Below are positions 7,924 to 15,558 of a DNA stretch of 35,300 nucleotides, piece by piece. Below the pieces are notes generated by a model. The model made no database searches. It was not told the DNA's origin and saw nothing but the letters and a program-made list of their open reading frames with translations. Each line of letters opens with the position of its first letter. Position 1 is the stretch's first letter. The stretch lies in contig NZ_LMHY01000028.1 in the NCBI RefSeq assembly GCF_001429045.1, positions 332,306-367,605 of the forward strand, given 5' to 3'. Both the position numbers and the translations under genes were made by a program. This DNA is from Pseudomonas sp. Root71. Its GTDB lineage: Bacteria; Pseudomonadota; Gammaproteobacteria; Pseudomonadales; Pseudomonadaceae.

Positions 7924-8070
7924 TCAAGCCTGCACCACCGCAATCCCCAGCGCCCGATAGTCCTCGACATTGCCAGACGCCAAATGCCGTTCGGTGATCA
8001 GCGTGTGCACGCCGGTAATGGTGGTTTCCACCGGCAGCGAACGCGCGATCTGGTGCCGAACCGGCCAGGT
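7924..8070 (-). pseudogene. C-terminal remnant of a DeoR-like transcriptional regulator
   Basis: Read leftwards, 48 codons end in a TGA at 7926-7924. The residues VHTLITERHL and EDYRALGIAVVQA strongly resemble the C-terminal end of DeoR-family sugar/phosphate-sensing regulators, where a VDTLITD block is followed by LRALGIEVVVA. Upstream of about 8070 the sequence changes abruptly to AT-rich non-coding DNA. No helix-turn-helix portion is found, so only the tail of the gene survives. The family call rests on the short tail alone. Confidence 0.4.
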
Positions 8071-8169
8071 ATCATTTTTTTCGATTTTTCAAATCATTAC
8101 GCCGAATTTTTTATTTTCCCGTGACCTGTTCAAGATGGCGCCGTCACTCATGTTTCGGATGGAAACCTC

Positions 8170-8238
8170 ATGAATATCAATTTTGCTTTTGCGTGCATGA
8201 TCGTGGTCTCGTTCACCATTGCGCTGGTACACGCCTGA
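8170..8238 (+). CDS. Possible 22-residue hydrophobic (single-span) peptide
   Basis: ATG at 8170 opens a 22-codon frame. Its product starts MNINFAFACMIVVSF and ends in LVHA, and it is almost entirely hydrophobic, as for a one-span membrane peptide. GGATGGAAA lies 5-13 bases upstream. It lies about 180 bases before the ornithine decarboxylase start, in a stretch with no other gene. It could be a small membrane protein or an upstream ORF controlling the decarboxylase. No family is recognised. Confidence 0.4.
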   Translation: MNINFAFACMIVVSFTIALVHA

Positions 8239-8415
8239 CCGGCCGGTCGCGAGGCGTCAAGATGTGCAAGGTCGCGGTAAAAGCCTGACAGCTCAGGAAT
8301 ATGCTCTATAACCAGTGGTGACACGATTTCCGATCAGGGGAACTGGAAGGCTCTCCCGGAAGTTGATCTCTAAAAATGCAGCGGACAATTGAGTGCCCGC
8401 CAGGAGACACCACCG
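8239..8415 (+). promoter_or_regulatory. Leader of the ornithine decarboxylase gene
   Basis: This 177-base stretch contains the 12-bp palindrome GACCGGCCGGTC (8237-8248, overlapping the stop of the 22-codon ORF). A small hairpin CCTGA (8284-8288)/TCAGG (8293-8297) with loop CAGC follows. AGGAGA (8402-8407) sits eight bases before the ATG at 8416. A folded leader fits a gene whose E. coli relative speF is controlled through its leader. No SpeFL-like peptide is visible. Confidence 0.35.
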
Positions 8416-10599
8416 ATGAAAGCCCTGAAAATCGCCGCCAGTGAAGGCGCATCCGCTTGTTTCCTGAACGCCCGGGAGGTGGTCCCGCTCGGTCACACCG
8501 ACTTCACCGACGTCGCCGTGGCCGTGGTGTCGGTCAATGATGTGCTGGCCGGTTCCCTCGACGTCATTCAGCGCACCGGTTTTGATATACCGATCTTCCT
8601 GGTGGCGTCCCCCGGCACCAGCACCCACCCCCGGGAAGTCTACAAACACCTCAATGACGTGCTGCTGCAAGTGAACGGCATCTTCGACCTGTCCCCCAGC
8701 AACGTCGAATACCACGGCAACCAACTGGAAACCGCCGCCAAGGCCTATGAAGAAAGCCTGCTGCCGCCGTTCTTCGACGCGCTCAAACACTACACCGAGG
8801 CGGCCAACGCCACCTTTGCCTGCCCCGGTCACCAGGGCGGCCAGTTCTTTCGCAAGCACCCGGCCGGCCGGCAGTTTTTCGACTTCTTCGGCGAGACGCT
8901 GTTTCGCGCCGACATGTGCAACGCCGACGTCAAGCTCGGCGACCTGCTGATCCACGAAGGCCCGGCGCTGCTGGCGCAGAAACACGCCGCGCAGGTGTTC
9001 AACGCGGACAAGACCTACTTCGTGCTCAACGGCACCTCGGCCTCGAACAAGGTGGTGACCAACGCCCTGTTGACCCCCGGCGACCTGGTGCTGTTCGACC
9101 GCAACAACCACAAGTCCAACCACCAGGGCGCGCTGTTGCAGGCCGGTGCCACGCCGGTCTATCTGGAAACCGCGCGCAACCCTTACGGCTTCATCGGTGG
9201 CATCGACGCCCACTGTTTCGAAGAGGACTACCTGCGCGAACTGATCGCCGAAGTCGCCCCGGACAAGGCGCAACTGCCACGGCCGTTTCGTCTGGCGATC
9301 ATTCAGCTGGGCACCTACGACGGCACCGTGTACAACGCCCGGCAAGTGGTCGACCGCATCGGCCAGCTGTGTGACTACATCCTGTTCGACTCGGCGTGGG
9401 TCGGCTACGAGCAGTTCATCCCGATGATGAAGGACTGCTCGCCGCTGTTGCTCGATCTCGACGAGAACGACCCGGGCATCTTCGTCACCCAGTCGGTGCA
9501 CAAGCAGCAGGCCGGTTTTTCCCAGGCCTCCCAGGTGCACAAGAAGGACCGCCACATCAAAGGCCAGGCGCGCTATTGCAACCACCACCGGCTCAACAAC
9601 GCGTTCATGGCCCAGGCGTCCACCAGCCCCTTCTACCCGCTGTTCGCCTCGCTGGATGTCAACGCGCGCATTCACTCGGGTCGCAGCGGCCTGCGCCTGT
9701 GGGAAGACTGTGTGAAGTTCGGCATCGAGGCGCGCAAGTTGATCCTCGAAGCCTGCACCATGGTCCGCCCGTTCGTGCCCTACACCATTGAAGGGCGGGC
9801 GTGGGAAGACTATCCGACGGAAGAAATCGCCAACGACATCCGCTTCTTCGAGTTCCACCCCAAGGACCGCTGGCACGCCTTTGCCGGCTACGCCGAGAAG
9901 CAGTACTTCATCGACCCGTGCAAGTTGCTGTTCACCACGCCGGGCATCGACCCGGTGGACGGCAGCTACACCGACTTCGGCATACACGCCGGCATCCTGG
10001 CCAACTTCCTGCGCGAGAACGGCATCGTTCCGGAAAAATGCGACCTCAACTCGATCCTGTTCCTGCTCACGCCGGCCGAAGACTGGGCGAAGATGACCCA
10101 CCTGGCCGCGCAAATCGCCCGCTTCGAACGCTTCATCAGCGATGACGCGCCGATGAGCCGGGTGCTGCCGGCCATCTACGCGCAGCACCAGGAGCGCTAT
10201 CGCAACTACACCATCCGCCAGCTCTGCCAGGAAATGCACGACCTGTACCGCCATCACAACGTGCAGCAACTGCAGAAGGACATGTTCCGCAAGGAGCACT
10301 TCCCGAAAAAGGCCATGAACCCGCAGCAAGCGCAAATCGAGTACATCCGCGGCAACGTCGAACTGGTGGCGCTGGCGGAGGCCGACGGGCGCATTGCCGC
10401 CGAGGGCGCGTTGCCTTATCCGCCGGGTGTCCTGTGCGTGGTGCCGGGAGAGATCTGGGGCGGTGCGGTATTGAAGTACTTCCTGGCCCTGGAAGAGGGC
10501 ATCAACCGCTTGCCCGGTTTCACGCCGGAGTTGCAAGGGGTGTACCTGAAGCAGGAAGGCGGTCGTACCCGGGCGTATGGGTATGTGATCAAGGCCTGA
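8416..10599 (+). CDS. speC: Ornithine decarboxylase, large PLP-dependent (SpeC/SpeF type)
   Basis: The enzyme decarboxylates L-ornithine to putrescine with pyridoxal phosphate (fold type I). The 727-residue protein has a response-regulator-like wing domain (about 1-105). The catalytic domain follows, with CPGHQGGQFF (136-145), DLLIHEG (176-182), NGTSASNKVV (205-214) and FDSAWVGYEQF (324-334). The PLP lysine is in TQSVHKQQAG (Lys363). The C-terminal domain ends with EGALPYPPGVLCVVPGE and the YGYVIK tail. From memory it aligns end to end with E. coli SpeC (VVPLGHTDFTDVA corresponds to VVALGDTDFTDVA). The ATG at 8416 has a good Shine-Dalgarno; an in-frame TTG at 8389 is less likely. Lysine or arginine specificity is less likely. 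Confidence 0.93.
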   Translation: MKALKIAASEGASACFLNAREVVPLGHTDFTDVAVAVVSVNDVLAGSLDVIQRTGFDIPIFLVASPGTSTHPREVYKHLNDVLLQVNGIFDLSPSNVEYHGNQLETAAKAYEESLLPPFFDALKHYTEAANATFACPGHQGGQFFRKHPAGRQFFDFFGETLFRADMCNADVKLGDLLIHEGPALLAQKHAAQVFNADKTYFVLNGTSASNKVVTNALLTPGDLVLFDRNNHKSNHQGALLQAGATPVYLETARNPYGFIGGIDAHCFEEDYLRELIAEVAPDKAQLPRPFRLAIIQLGTYDGTVYNARQVVDRIGQLCDYILFDSAWVGYEQFIPMMKDCSPLLLDLDENDPGIFVTQSVHKQQAGFSQASQVHKKDRHIKGQARYCNHHRLNNAFMAQASTSPFYPLFASLDVNARIHSGRSGLRLWEDCVKFGIEARKLILEACTMVRPFVPYTIEGRAWEDYPTEEIANDIRFFEFHPKDRWHAFAGYAEKQYFIDPCKLLFTTPGIDPVDGSYTDFGIHAGILANFLRENGIVPEKCDLNSILFLLTPAEDWAKMTHLAAQIARFERFISDDAPMSRVLPAIYAQHQERYRNYTIRQLCQEMHDLYRHHNVQQLQKDMFRKEHFPKKAMNPQQAQIEYIRGNVELVALAEADGRIAAEGALPYPPGVLCVVPGEIWGGAVLKYFLALEEGINRLPGFTPELQGVYLKQEGGRTRAYGYVIKA

Positions 10600-10610
10600 T
10601 GGCATGCAGC

Positions 10611-10634
10611 AGGAGCCGGTCCGGGCCGGCTCCT
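10611..10634. terminator. Hairpin between convergent speC and ppk2
   Basis: AGGAGCCGG (10611-10619) and CCGGCTCCT (10626-10634) form a perfect 9-bp GC-rich stem with a six-base loop. It sits in the 50 bases between the convergent gene ends. There is no T run on either side, so termination would be weak or factor-assisted. Confidence 0.5.
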
Positions 10635-10649
10635 GTCCAATGCATCGTT

Positions 10650-11468
10650 CTAGAATTTTTCCGCGATGAATTTGAACGGATAGTTCGGATCCCGATAGTT
10701 ACCAGGACTTTGGCGCTTGGGCAGTTTCACCTTCGCCCGCGGTACTTCCTCATAAGGAATACTGTTGAGCACATCGCTGATGATGTTCAGTCGCGCCCGT
10801 CGCTTGTCATTCGAGTTGGCGACCCGCCACGGGGCGAAGTCTGTATCGGTAGCCTCGAACATGTCGTCCCGGGCACGGGAGTAGTCGTACCAGCGGTTAT
10901 AGGACTTGAGGTCCATGGGCGACAGCTTCCAGATCTTGCGCCCGTCGGTGATACGCTCCTTGAGGCGTCGGGTCTGTTCCTCCTGGCTCACTTCAAGCCA
11001 GTACTTGATCAGGATGATTCCCGATTCCACCAGTGCCTGCTCGACGCGCGGCACCGAGGTGAGAAAATTGCGCACCTGCTCTTCGGTGCAAAAGCCCATG
11101 ACCCGCTCGACTCCGGCGCGGTTGTACCAGCTGCGATCGAAGATCACCACTTCACCGGCCGCCGGCAGGTGCGGCAGATAACGCTGCACATACATCTGGC
11201 TTTTTTCCCGCTCGGTCGGCGCCGGCAGCGCCATTACCCGGAACACCCGCGGACTGACCCGCTCGGTGAGCGCCTTGATGGTTCCGCCTTTGCCGGCGCC
11301 ATCGCGGCCCTCGAAGATGATGCACACCTTGGCGCCCGTGTGCTGCACCCACTCCTGCAGCTTGACCATCTCGACATGCAGCCGCGCCAGTTCCTCGAGA
11401 TACACCTTGTTCCTGAGCTTGCCGCTTTCAACCGGTTTGCTTTTGCTTGCCGCCTTCTTCTTCGCCAT
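10650..11468 (-). CDS. ppk2: Polyphosphate kinase 2 (PPK2)
   Basis: PPK2 transfers phosphate between polyphosphate and nucleotides (GDP/ADP to GTP/ATP). The 272-residue protein has the Walker A motif GRDGAGKGG (54-62), a lid region with ERVSPRVFRVMALPAPTE, and a Walker-B-like VVIFDRSWYNRAGVERVMGF (about 107-126). It ends in a NYPFKFIAEKF tail, typical of one-domain class I PPK2. A Lys/Ala-rich N-terminus precedes the fold. I place the start at ATG 11468, nine bases after AAGGAG (11478-11483). The upstream in-frame ATG at 11486 would put that ribosome-binding site inside the gene. It follows the SulP gene by 58 bases on the same strand and may be co-transcribed. Confidence 0.93.
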   Translation of the reverse strand: MAKKKAASKSKPVESGKLRNKVYLEELARLHVEMVKLQEWVQHTGAKVCIIFEGRDGAGKGGTIKALTERVSPRVFRVMALPAPTEREKSQMYVQRYLPHLPAAGEVVIFDRSWYNRAGVERVMGFCTEEQVRNFLTSVPRVEQALVESGIILIKYWLEVSQEEQTRRLKERITDGRKIWKLSPMDLKSYNRWYDYSRARDDMFEATDTDFAPWRVANSNDKRRARLNIISDVLNSIPYEEVPRAKVKLPKRQSPGNYRDPNYPFKFIAEKF

Positions 11469-11526
11469 GCCCGTTAACTCCTTCAATGCGTCACATAGCG
11501 TCCGGAGTGTCCCCGGCCGCGTTCAT

Positions 11527-13248
11527 TCAGCGTCGACTGCGCTGATAATGTTCAACCGCCAGTTCCAGGTTCAGGAACATGCGCGCCTCGCCCAGCGCAT
11601 GGCCCAGGGGGGCCTTGATGACCATCTCCCATACGCTCGGGCTCATGCCCACCAGCCACAATGAAATGCCTTTTTCCTGCAGTTGCTGTTCCGCCCCGGT
11701 GAGCATTTTCAGCGCGGTGTATTCCAGGTCGAACACACTGCGCAGGTCCAGGACCACGACCTTGGGGTTCGCCACGTCAATCAGCGGGCGGATCTTGTCG
11801 GCAATGCGCTGGGCATTGGCGAAGAACACCCGCCCTTCGGGCCTGAGCAACAGCAACCCGTCAAAGTGTTCGTCGTCTGCGTTGTCCGTGGCCTGCGGAC
11901 GATAGACGTTGGTGCCGGGCTTGCGTCCCAGGACATGCACGGGCGGGTCCGAGACCTGATAGGCCAGGGCCAGCAACGAGACGATGATCGCCACGACGAT
12001 CCCTTGCAGCGTGCCCAGCAGGATCACGCCGATCATGGCCACCACGGCCCAGGCAAATTCGGTACGGCGAACCGACAGGATCTCGCGAAATTCCGCCGGC
12101 TCGATCAGGCCCACCGAATACACGATCACCACGGCCGCGAGCGTGGCGTTGGGCATCAGGCCAATGAGCGGTGCCAGCAGCAGACAGGTGCCCAGTGCCA
12201 GTGCGGCGGTAACCAGTGCGGCCAGTTGCGAGCGGGCGCCGGCCAGGCGGTTCACCGCCGTCTGGGTGGTGCCGCCACCGGCGACCATGGCCCCGAGAAA
12301 CGCGCCACCGATGTTGGCAACGCCCGTGGCCAGCAGCTCCCGGTTCGGTTGTGGCGCGGGCTCGTCACTGCGGGCGAACGCGCGCCCCGCCGCGATGGTT
12401 TCGGTGAAACTCATCAGCGCGATCCCCATCGCCGAGGACCACAGGGTCTCGGCCATCGACCATACCGGCAGGGTCGGCGCGGGCAACCCGATCGGCACCA
12501 CGCCGACGGCGGACACACCAAAGCGCTCCAGGCCAAACAGGCTCATGCCGATGATGCCAAGCGCCACCGCAATCAAGGGTGCGGGCAGCCGGGGCGTAAA
12601 TCGCTTCATGCCTACCAGCAGCAGGACCATGAACACGCCGACCGCCACGGTCGGCAGCGAGGCATGGCCGGCGCTCTGGACCGTGGCCACCAGGTTGTGC
12701 AGGAAGCCGCCTTTGTCGATGTGCGTGCCCAACAACTTGGGCAACTGGTCGAGCACGATGACCACGCCGATGCCGGCCTTGAACCCCACCAGCACCGGTT
12801 CGGAAATGAAATTGGCGACGAAACCCAGGCGCAGCAGTCCCGCGACGATGAGGATCGCGCCCACCATCAGGGCCAGCGTCGCGGAACCGGCGAGCAAGGT
12901 CGCCGTATCGCCATCGGGGCTGATCTGGCCCAGTGCGGAGCCGGCGAGAATGGCCAGGGTGGTCGTGGTGCTGACGCTAAGCGGGCGCGACGTGCCGAGC
13001 ACGGCATAGATCACCATCGGCACCAGCGCCGTGTACAGCCCGACCTGCACCGGCAGGCCGGCAATGGTGGCGTACGCCAGCGCCTTGGGAATGACCACCG
13101 CCGCTGCCGTCAGCCCGGCGACCACATCGCTGCGCAGCCAGTCTGGCCGGTAGTTGCCAAGCCATTCCGGGATCAACAGGCTGCGCAAGGTTCCCCGTTG
13201 TGGAGCACCTGGAATCCGCTCTTGCGGATGGCTGCCTTGTTGATTCAT
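11527..13248 (-). CDS. SulP/SLC26-family anion transporter with STAS domain
   Basis: This is a 573-residue inner-membrane transporter. The N-terminal LRSDVVAGLTAAAVVIPKALAYATIAGLPVQVGLYTALVP block is the SulP signature. About 10-12 hydrophobic segments follow to residue 430, including FTETIAAGRAFA and GGGTTQTAVNRLAGARSQLA. The C-terminal STAS domain (about 450-560) contains VVVLDLRSVFDLEYTALKML. Substrates in the family are sulfate, bicarbonate, C4-dicarboxylates or other anions; the sequence does not decide which. GGAG precedes the ATG. The linked PPK2 gene suggests, as inference only, a phosphate or energy-status connection. Confidence 0.92.
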   Translation of the reverse strand: MNQQGSHPQERIPGAPQRGTLRSLLIPEWLGNYRPDWLRSDVVAGLTAAAVVIPKALAYATIAGLPVQVGLYTALVPMVIYAVLGTSRPLSVSTTTTLAILAGSALGQISPDGDTATLLAGSATLALMVGAILIVAGLLRLGFVANFISEPVLVGFKAGIGVVIVLDQLPKLLGTHIDKGGFLHNLVATVQSAGHASLPTVAVGVFMVLLLVGMKRFTPRLPAPLIAVALGIIGMSLFGLERFGVSAVGVVPIGLPAPTLPVWSMAETLWSSAMGIALMSFTETIAAGRAFARSDEPAPQPNRELLATGVANIGGAFLGAMVAGGGTTQTAVNRLAGARSQLAALVTAALALGTCLLLAPLIGLMPNATLAAVVIVYSVGLIEPAEFREILSVRRTEFAWAVVAMIGVILLGTLQGIVVAIIVSLLALAYQVSDPPVHVLGRKPGTNVYRPQATDNADDEHFDGLLLLRPEGRVFFANAQRIADKIRPLIDVANPKVVVLDLRSVFDLEYTALKMLTGAEQQLQEKGISLWLVGMSPSVWEMVIKAPLGHALGEARMFLNLELAVEHYQRSRR

Positions 13249-13292
13249 CAGTCACTCCAGTGGCAAATCTTCCATGCGGATGATGAGTGGGC

Positions 13293-13466
13293 TCAACTGA
13301 CCGCACAATCCTTTAACTGCACGCGCAACCATTGCAAACCTTCATCGGCATCAAAGCGCGTGTGCCAGCAGGCAATCAGCTCGGGCTCGGGAAATTCAAA
13401 GGGTGGGGCATGGGTCGAATACACCGGTAAATGTCCGGGTAATGGCGCTCGGTAGATTACAAATGT
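13293..13466 (-). pseudogene. C-terminal remnant of a LysR-type regulator
   Basis: Read leftwards, 57 codons end with a TGA at 13295-13293. The residues LIACWHTRFDADEGLQWLRVQL look like the C-terminal signature of many LysR regulators (WHxRFDADPGHRWLR). No N-terminal helix-turn-helix exists upstream; beyond about 13470 the sequence leads into the promoter region of the lipoprotein gene. It therefore appears to be the surviving tail of a deleted gene. The assignment is based on pattern recognition of a short segment. Confidence 0.45.
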
Positions 13467-13632
13467 AGCCGGTTTGTGCGGCGATGAATGGATTCGTTGA
13501 TTCAGGCTCGAAGGCGTCCATCACGTCCTCGCTGAAAGGGGAAGCCTCGTATGGACGACGTCATGAAAGCGATAAATGAGCTATACCCGCTAATTCCCCC
13601 CCCTTGCAGTTCTTCAACCCAGGAGTTTGGCA

Positions 13633-14085
13633 ATGAAGCTCAGAACCTCACTGGCAGCACTCATGGTTGCGGCAAGCCTTTTCGGCTGCACCACTTCATC
13701 GACCCACGGCGTGAACGTCAACCTGGTCGCCACCCGGCAAAACGCCGGTCAGATCGGCACCGTCACCTTGACCGACTGGGACAAGAAAACCGGGCTCAGT
13801 TTCTTCATCAGCGGTGCTCCAATGGGGGTTACCCTGCCCCTGCGCCTTTACTCGTTCATCAATAACGGCACCTGCCAGCAACCCGGGTCAGTCGCCTACG
13901 CGATGAACGACACCGTCAACACCGAAGCCCAACCCGTACGCGGCTGGTCTTTTACCCGGACCGCGCCTGTGCCGTTGCAAACCCTGCTTGACGGCAAGTA
14001 TTCGGTGGTCGTGCGAACGGCTCCGACCGATGGCAACGTCGATATCTTTTGCGGGGATATCAAGGCAACAGAGCCGGTGAAATAG
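13633..14085 (+). CDS. Small lipoprotein with Cu/Zn-SOD-like fold pattern but no metal histidines
   Basis: The 150-residue precursor has a lipoprotein signal peptide (MKLRTSLAALMVAASLFGC, cleavage before Cys19), so it should be anchored in the envelope. The mature part reads GQIGTVTLTD, GLSF then a short loop, NGTCQQPG, and near the end LLDGKYSVVVRT and VDIFCGDIK. The order and spacing recall periplasmic Cu/Zn superoxide dismutase (IGTV, GL.F, SC, ACGV). The two disulfide cysteines are kept, but the metal-binding HxH histidines are absent. Catalysis as a superoxide dismutase is therefore unlikely. AGGAG lies seven bases before ATG 13633. The upstream 5' region holds a run of eight C (13596-13603). 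Confidence 0.75.
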   Translation: MKLRTSLAALMVAASLFGCTTSSTHGVNVNLVATRQNAGQIGTVTLTDWDKKTGLSFFISGAPMGVTLPLRLYSFINNGTCQQPGSVAYAMNDTVNTEAQPVRGWSFTRTAPVPLQTLLDGKYSVVVRTAPTDGNVDIFCGDIKATEPVK

Positions 14086-14119
14086 CCGCGGCCCTTGCAA
14101 GCCGGCCCACGCCCGAGTA

Positions 14120-14152
14120 CCGCTCGCGCCACCGGTTGTCCGGTGCGAGCGG
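14120..14152 (+). terminator. GC-rich hairpin downstream of the lipoprotein gene
   Basis: CCGCTCG pairs with CGAGCGG at the base and CACCGG pairs with CCGGTG near a TTGT loop, with a small bulge. It lies 35 bases after the stop codon. There is no T tract, so it is only a possible terminator. The remaining bases to the AraC gene (14153-14306) show nothing else I can support. Confidence 0.4.
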
Positions 14153-14306
14153 TGGCGTCGGATGGACGGAAACGGGGGCGACGGCAACAACCGGTAACAA
14201 ACCTGTCATTACTCACTGATAACGTCCAAGCGTTTTCCCGAATCGCATCCGCTCGATCTCCGATCGCCCCAGTTCCCTGTACCGGGGCTTTGCCCATCCG
14301 CTCAAG

Positions 14307-15314
14307 GTGCCACTTCAGGTGTACGCAAGCACGACGCGCAAGCAAATCATCATCAGGTCCGACGACATGAGCTGCGACGACTTTGGCGCGTTGTTCTCGA
14401 ACCTGTTCGGCAACCTCTATAGCGACTCACCGCCGCCGCCGAAAAACATCATCATCGGCGGGGTCTACGGCCGGCATGAAGGTGTCAGTTTTCGTCGCAT
14501 GCACTATCGCGGTGACTTCACGGTGGCTTTTCCCGCCCCCCTTGATGAAATCACCTTTGTCATCCCCACCGCCGGCAAGATCATCTTCAACCACGTCACC
14601 GAGTCGGTCGGCTTCGCGCAGACAGGCCTGGCAATCGACAAGGCCGAGGTCCACTCGACGCGCTTTGTCGACAACCACGCACAACACGGGATTTCGATCA
14701 GCCGCCGGCTGATCACCGAGCGCCTGTCGACGCTGCTGGGTAAACCTATCCTGCAAAAGGTGCATTTCGAGCCGGTGGTGGACCTGAATGTCTTGGCCTT
14801 GCAGGGCATCCGCGCATTGATTGACCTGGCCACGGGCACCGAGTTCGACCTGCTGATCAACAGCGGTTCGCTGATGCCTTCGCGTCTTCGCGAGATGCTG
14901 GTCGATGCGGTACTGGAAGCCTGGCCGCACAACTTCACCGAAGCCCTCCGGCGCCCTTCCCCATCGATTGCGCCACGGCATGTGAAGCTCGCTGTCGAGT
15001 ACATTCAGGAGCACCCCGATCACCTGGCCAGCGGCACCGAGCTGGCGCAATTGACCAACGTCAGCCTGCGCGCTTTGCAGGAAGGTTTTCAGCGTTTCAT
15101 GGGCACTTCGATCGTTGCCTATCAGCGTCAGGTCCGCCTGGAGCGCGCCTTTGCCGCGCTGTCCCAGGAGGTATCGCCGTCGGTGACAGACGTGGCCTTG
15201 CAACAGGGCTTCAGCAATGTCGGGCGGTTTTGCCAGTATTTCCAGAGTGCCTACGGCATCAGTCCCGCAGACGTGAGAAAGGGCCTGCGAGCGCGGCCGA
15301 TGGCGATCAATTGA
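14307..15314 (+). CDS. AraC-family transcriptional regulator
   Basis: This is a 335-residue regulator. The N-terminal part (about 20-190) is of the AraC_binding_2/ligand-sensing type, with SFRRMHYRGDFTV and GISISRRLITERLSTLLGKPI. The C-terminal double helix-turn-helix (about 232-330) shows LASGTELAQLTNVSLRALQEGFQRFMGTSIVAYQRQVRLERAFAAL and VTDVALQQGFSNVGRFCQYFQSAYGISPADVRKG, matching the AraC consensus. The start is uncertain: GTG 14307 keeps the IIIRSDD segment, while ATG 14367 has CAGG upstream. It may regulate the lipoprotein gene before it or the phosphatase-autotransporter after it; no evidence decides this. Confidence 0.9.
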   Translation: MPLQVYASTTRKQIIIRSDDMSCDDFGALFSNLFGNLYSDSPPPPKNIIIGGVYGRHEGVSFRRMHYRGDFTVAFPAPLDEITFVIPTAGKIIFNHVTESVGFAQTGLAIDKAEVHSTRFVDNHAQHGISISRRLITERLSTLLGKPILQKVHFEPVVDLNVLALQGIRALIDLATGTEFDLLINSGSLMPSRLREMLVDAVLEAWPHNFTEALRRPSPSIAPRHVKLAVEYIQEHPDHLASGTELAQLTNVSLRALQEGFQRFMGTSIVAYQRQVRLERAFAALSQEVSPSVTDVALQQGFSNVGRFCQYFQSAYGISPADVRKGLRARPMAIN

Positions 15315-15320
15315 GGGGTT

Positions 15321-15403
15321 AGCGGGAGCACTCGCGAAAGCGGAATGTCAGCCGCCCTCTTCGTTAGCTGTGAGTCCGCCTTCGCGAGCAAGCCCGCTCC
15401 CAC
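15321..15403. repeat. REP-type inverted repeat pair
   Basis: AGCGGGAGCACTCGCGAAAG on the left faces CTTCGCGAGCAAGCCCGCTC on the right, ending in CCAC. It is one of two such doublets lying back to back between the convergent AraC and phosphatase genes. Confidence 0.75.
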
Positions 15404-15451
15404 ACTTTGATCGGTATCGAACACAAATCCGGTGTACGACAAAAAACCACT

Positions 15452-15540
15452 GTGGGAGCGGGCTTGCTCGCGAAGGCGGAGTGACATTCAACATCTACGT
15501 CGACTGACACGACCACTTCGCGAGCAGGCTCACTCCCACA
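15452..15540. repeat. REP-type inverted repeat pair
   Basis: GTGGGAGCGGGCTTGCTCGC on the left faces GCGAGCAGGCTCACTCCCAC on the right. It is the second doublet, 48 bases after the first and 18 bases beyond the stop of the leftward phosphatase-autotransporter gene. It may limit read-through or protect the 3' end. Confidence 0.75.
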
Positions 15541-15558
15541 GATTGCCTCAACTGATCG

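Noticed and set aside
8293..10605. A 770-codon open frame on the minus strand opposite speC
   Set aside because: It mirrors a clearly identified decarboxylase. Its translation is a low-complexity Val/Gly/His/Arg-rich string with no domain, the usual result of GC-rich codon bias.
11683..13455. A 590-codon open frame on the plus strand opposite the SulP gene
   Set aside because: The product is Gln/Arg/His/Gly-rich with no domains, and the minus-strand gene is certain.
13596..13603. Run of eight C before the lipoprotein gene, considered as a phase-variation tract
   Set aside because: It is upstream of the Shine-Dalgarno sequence, not in a frame that would join to the lipoprotein, and eight C alone is weak evidence. 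Spacing to the promoter might still matter.
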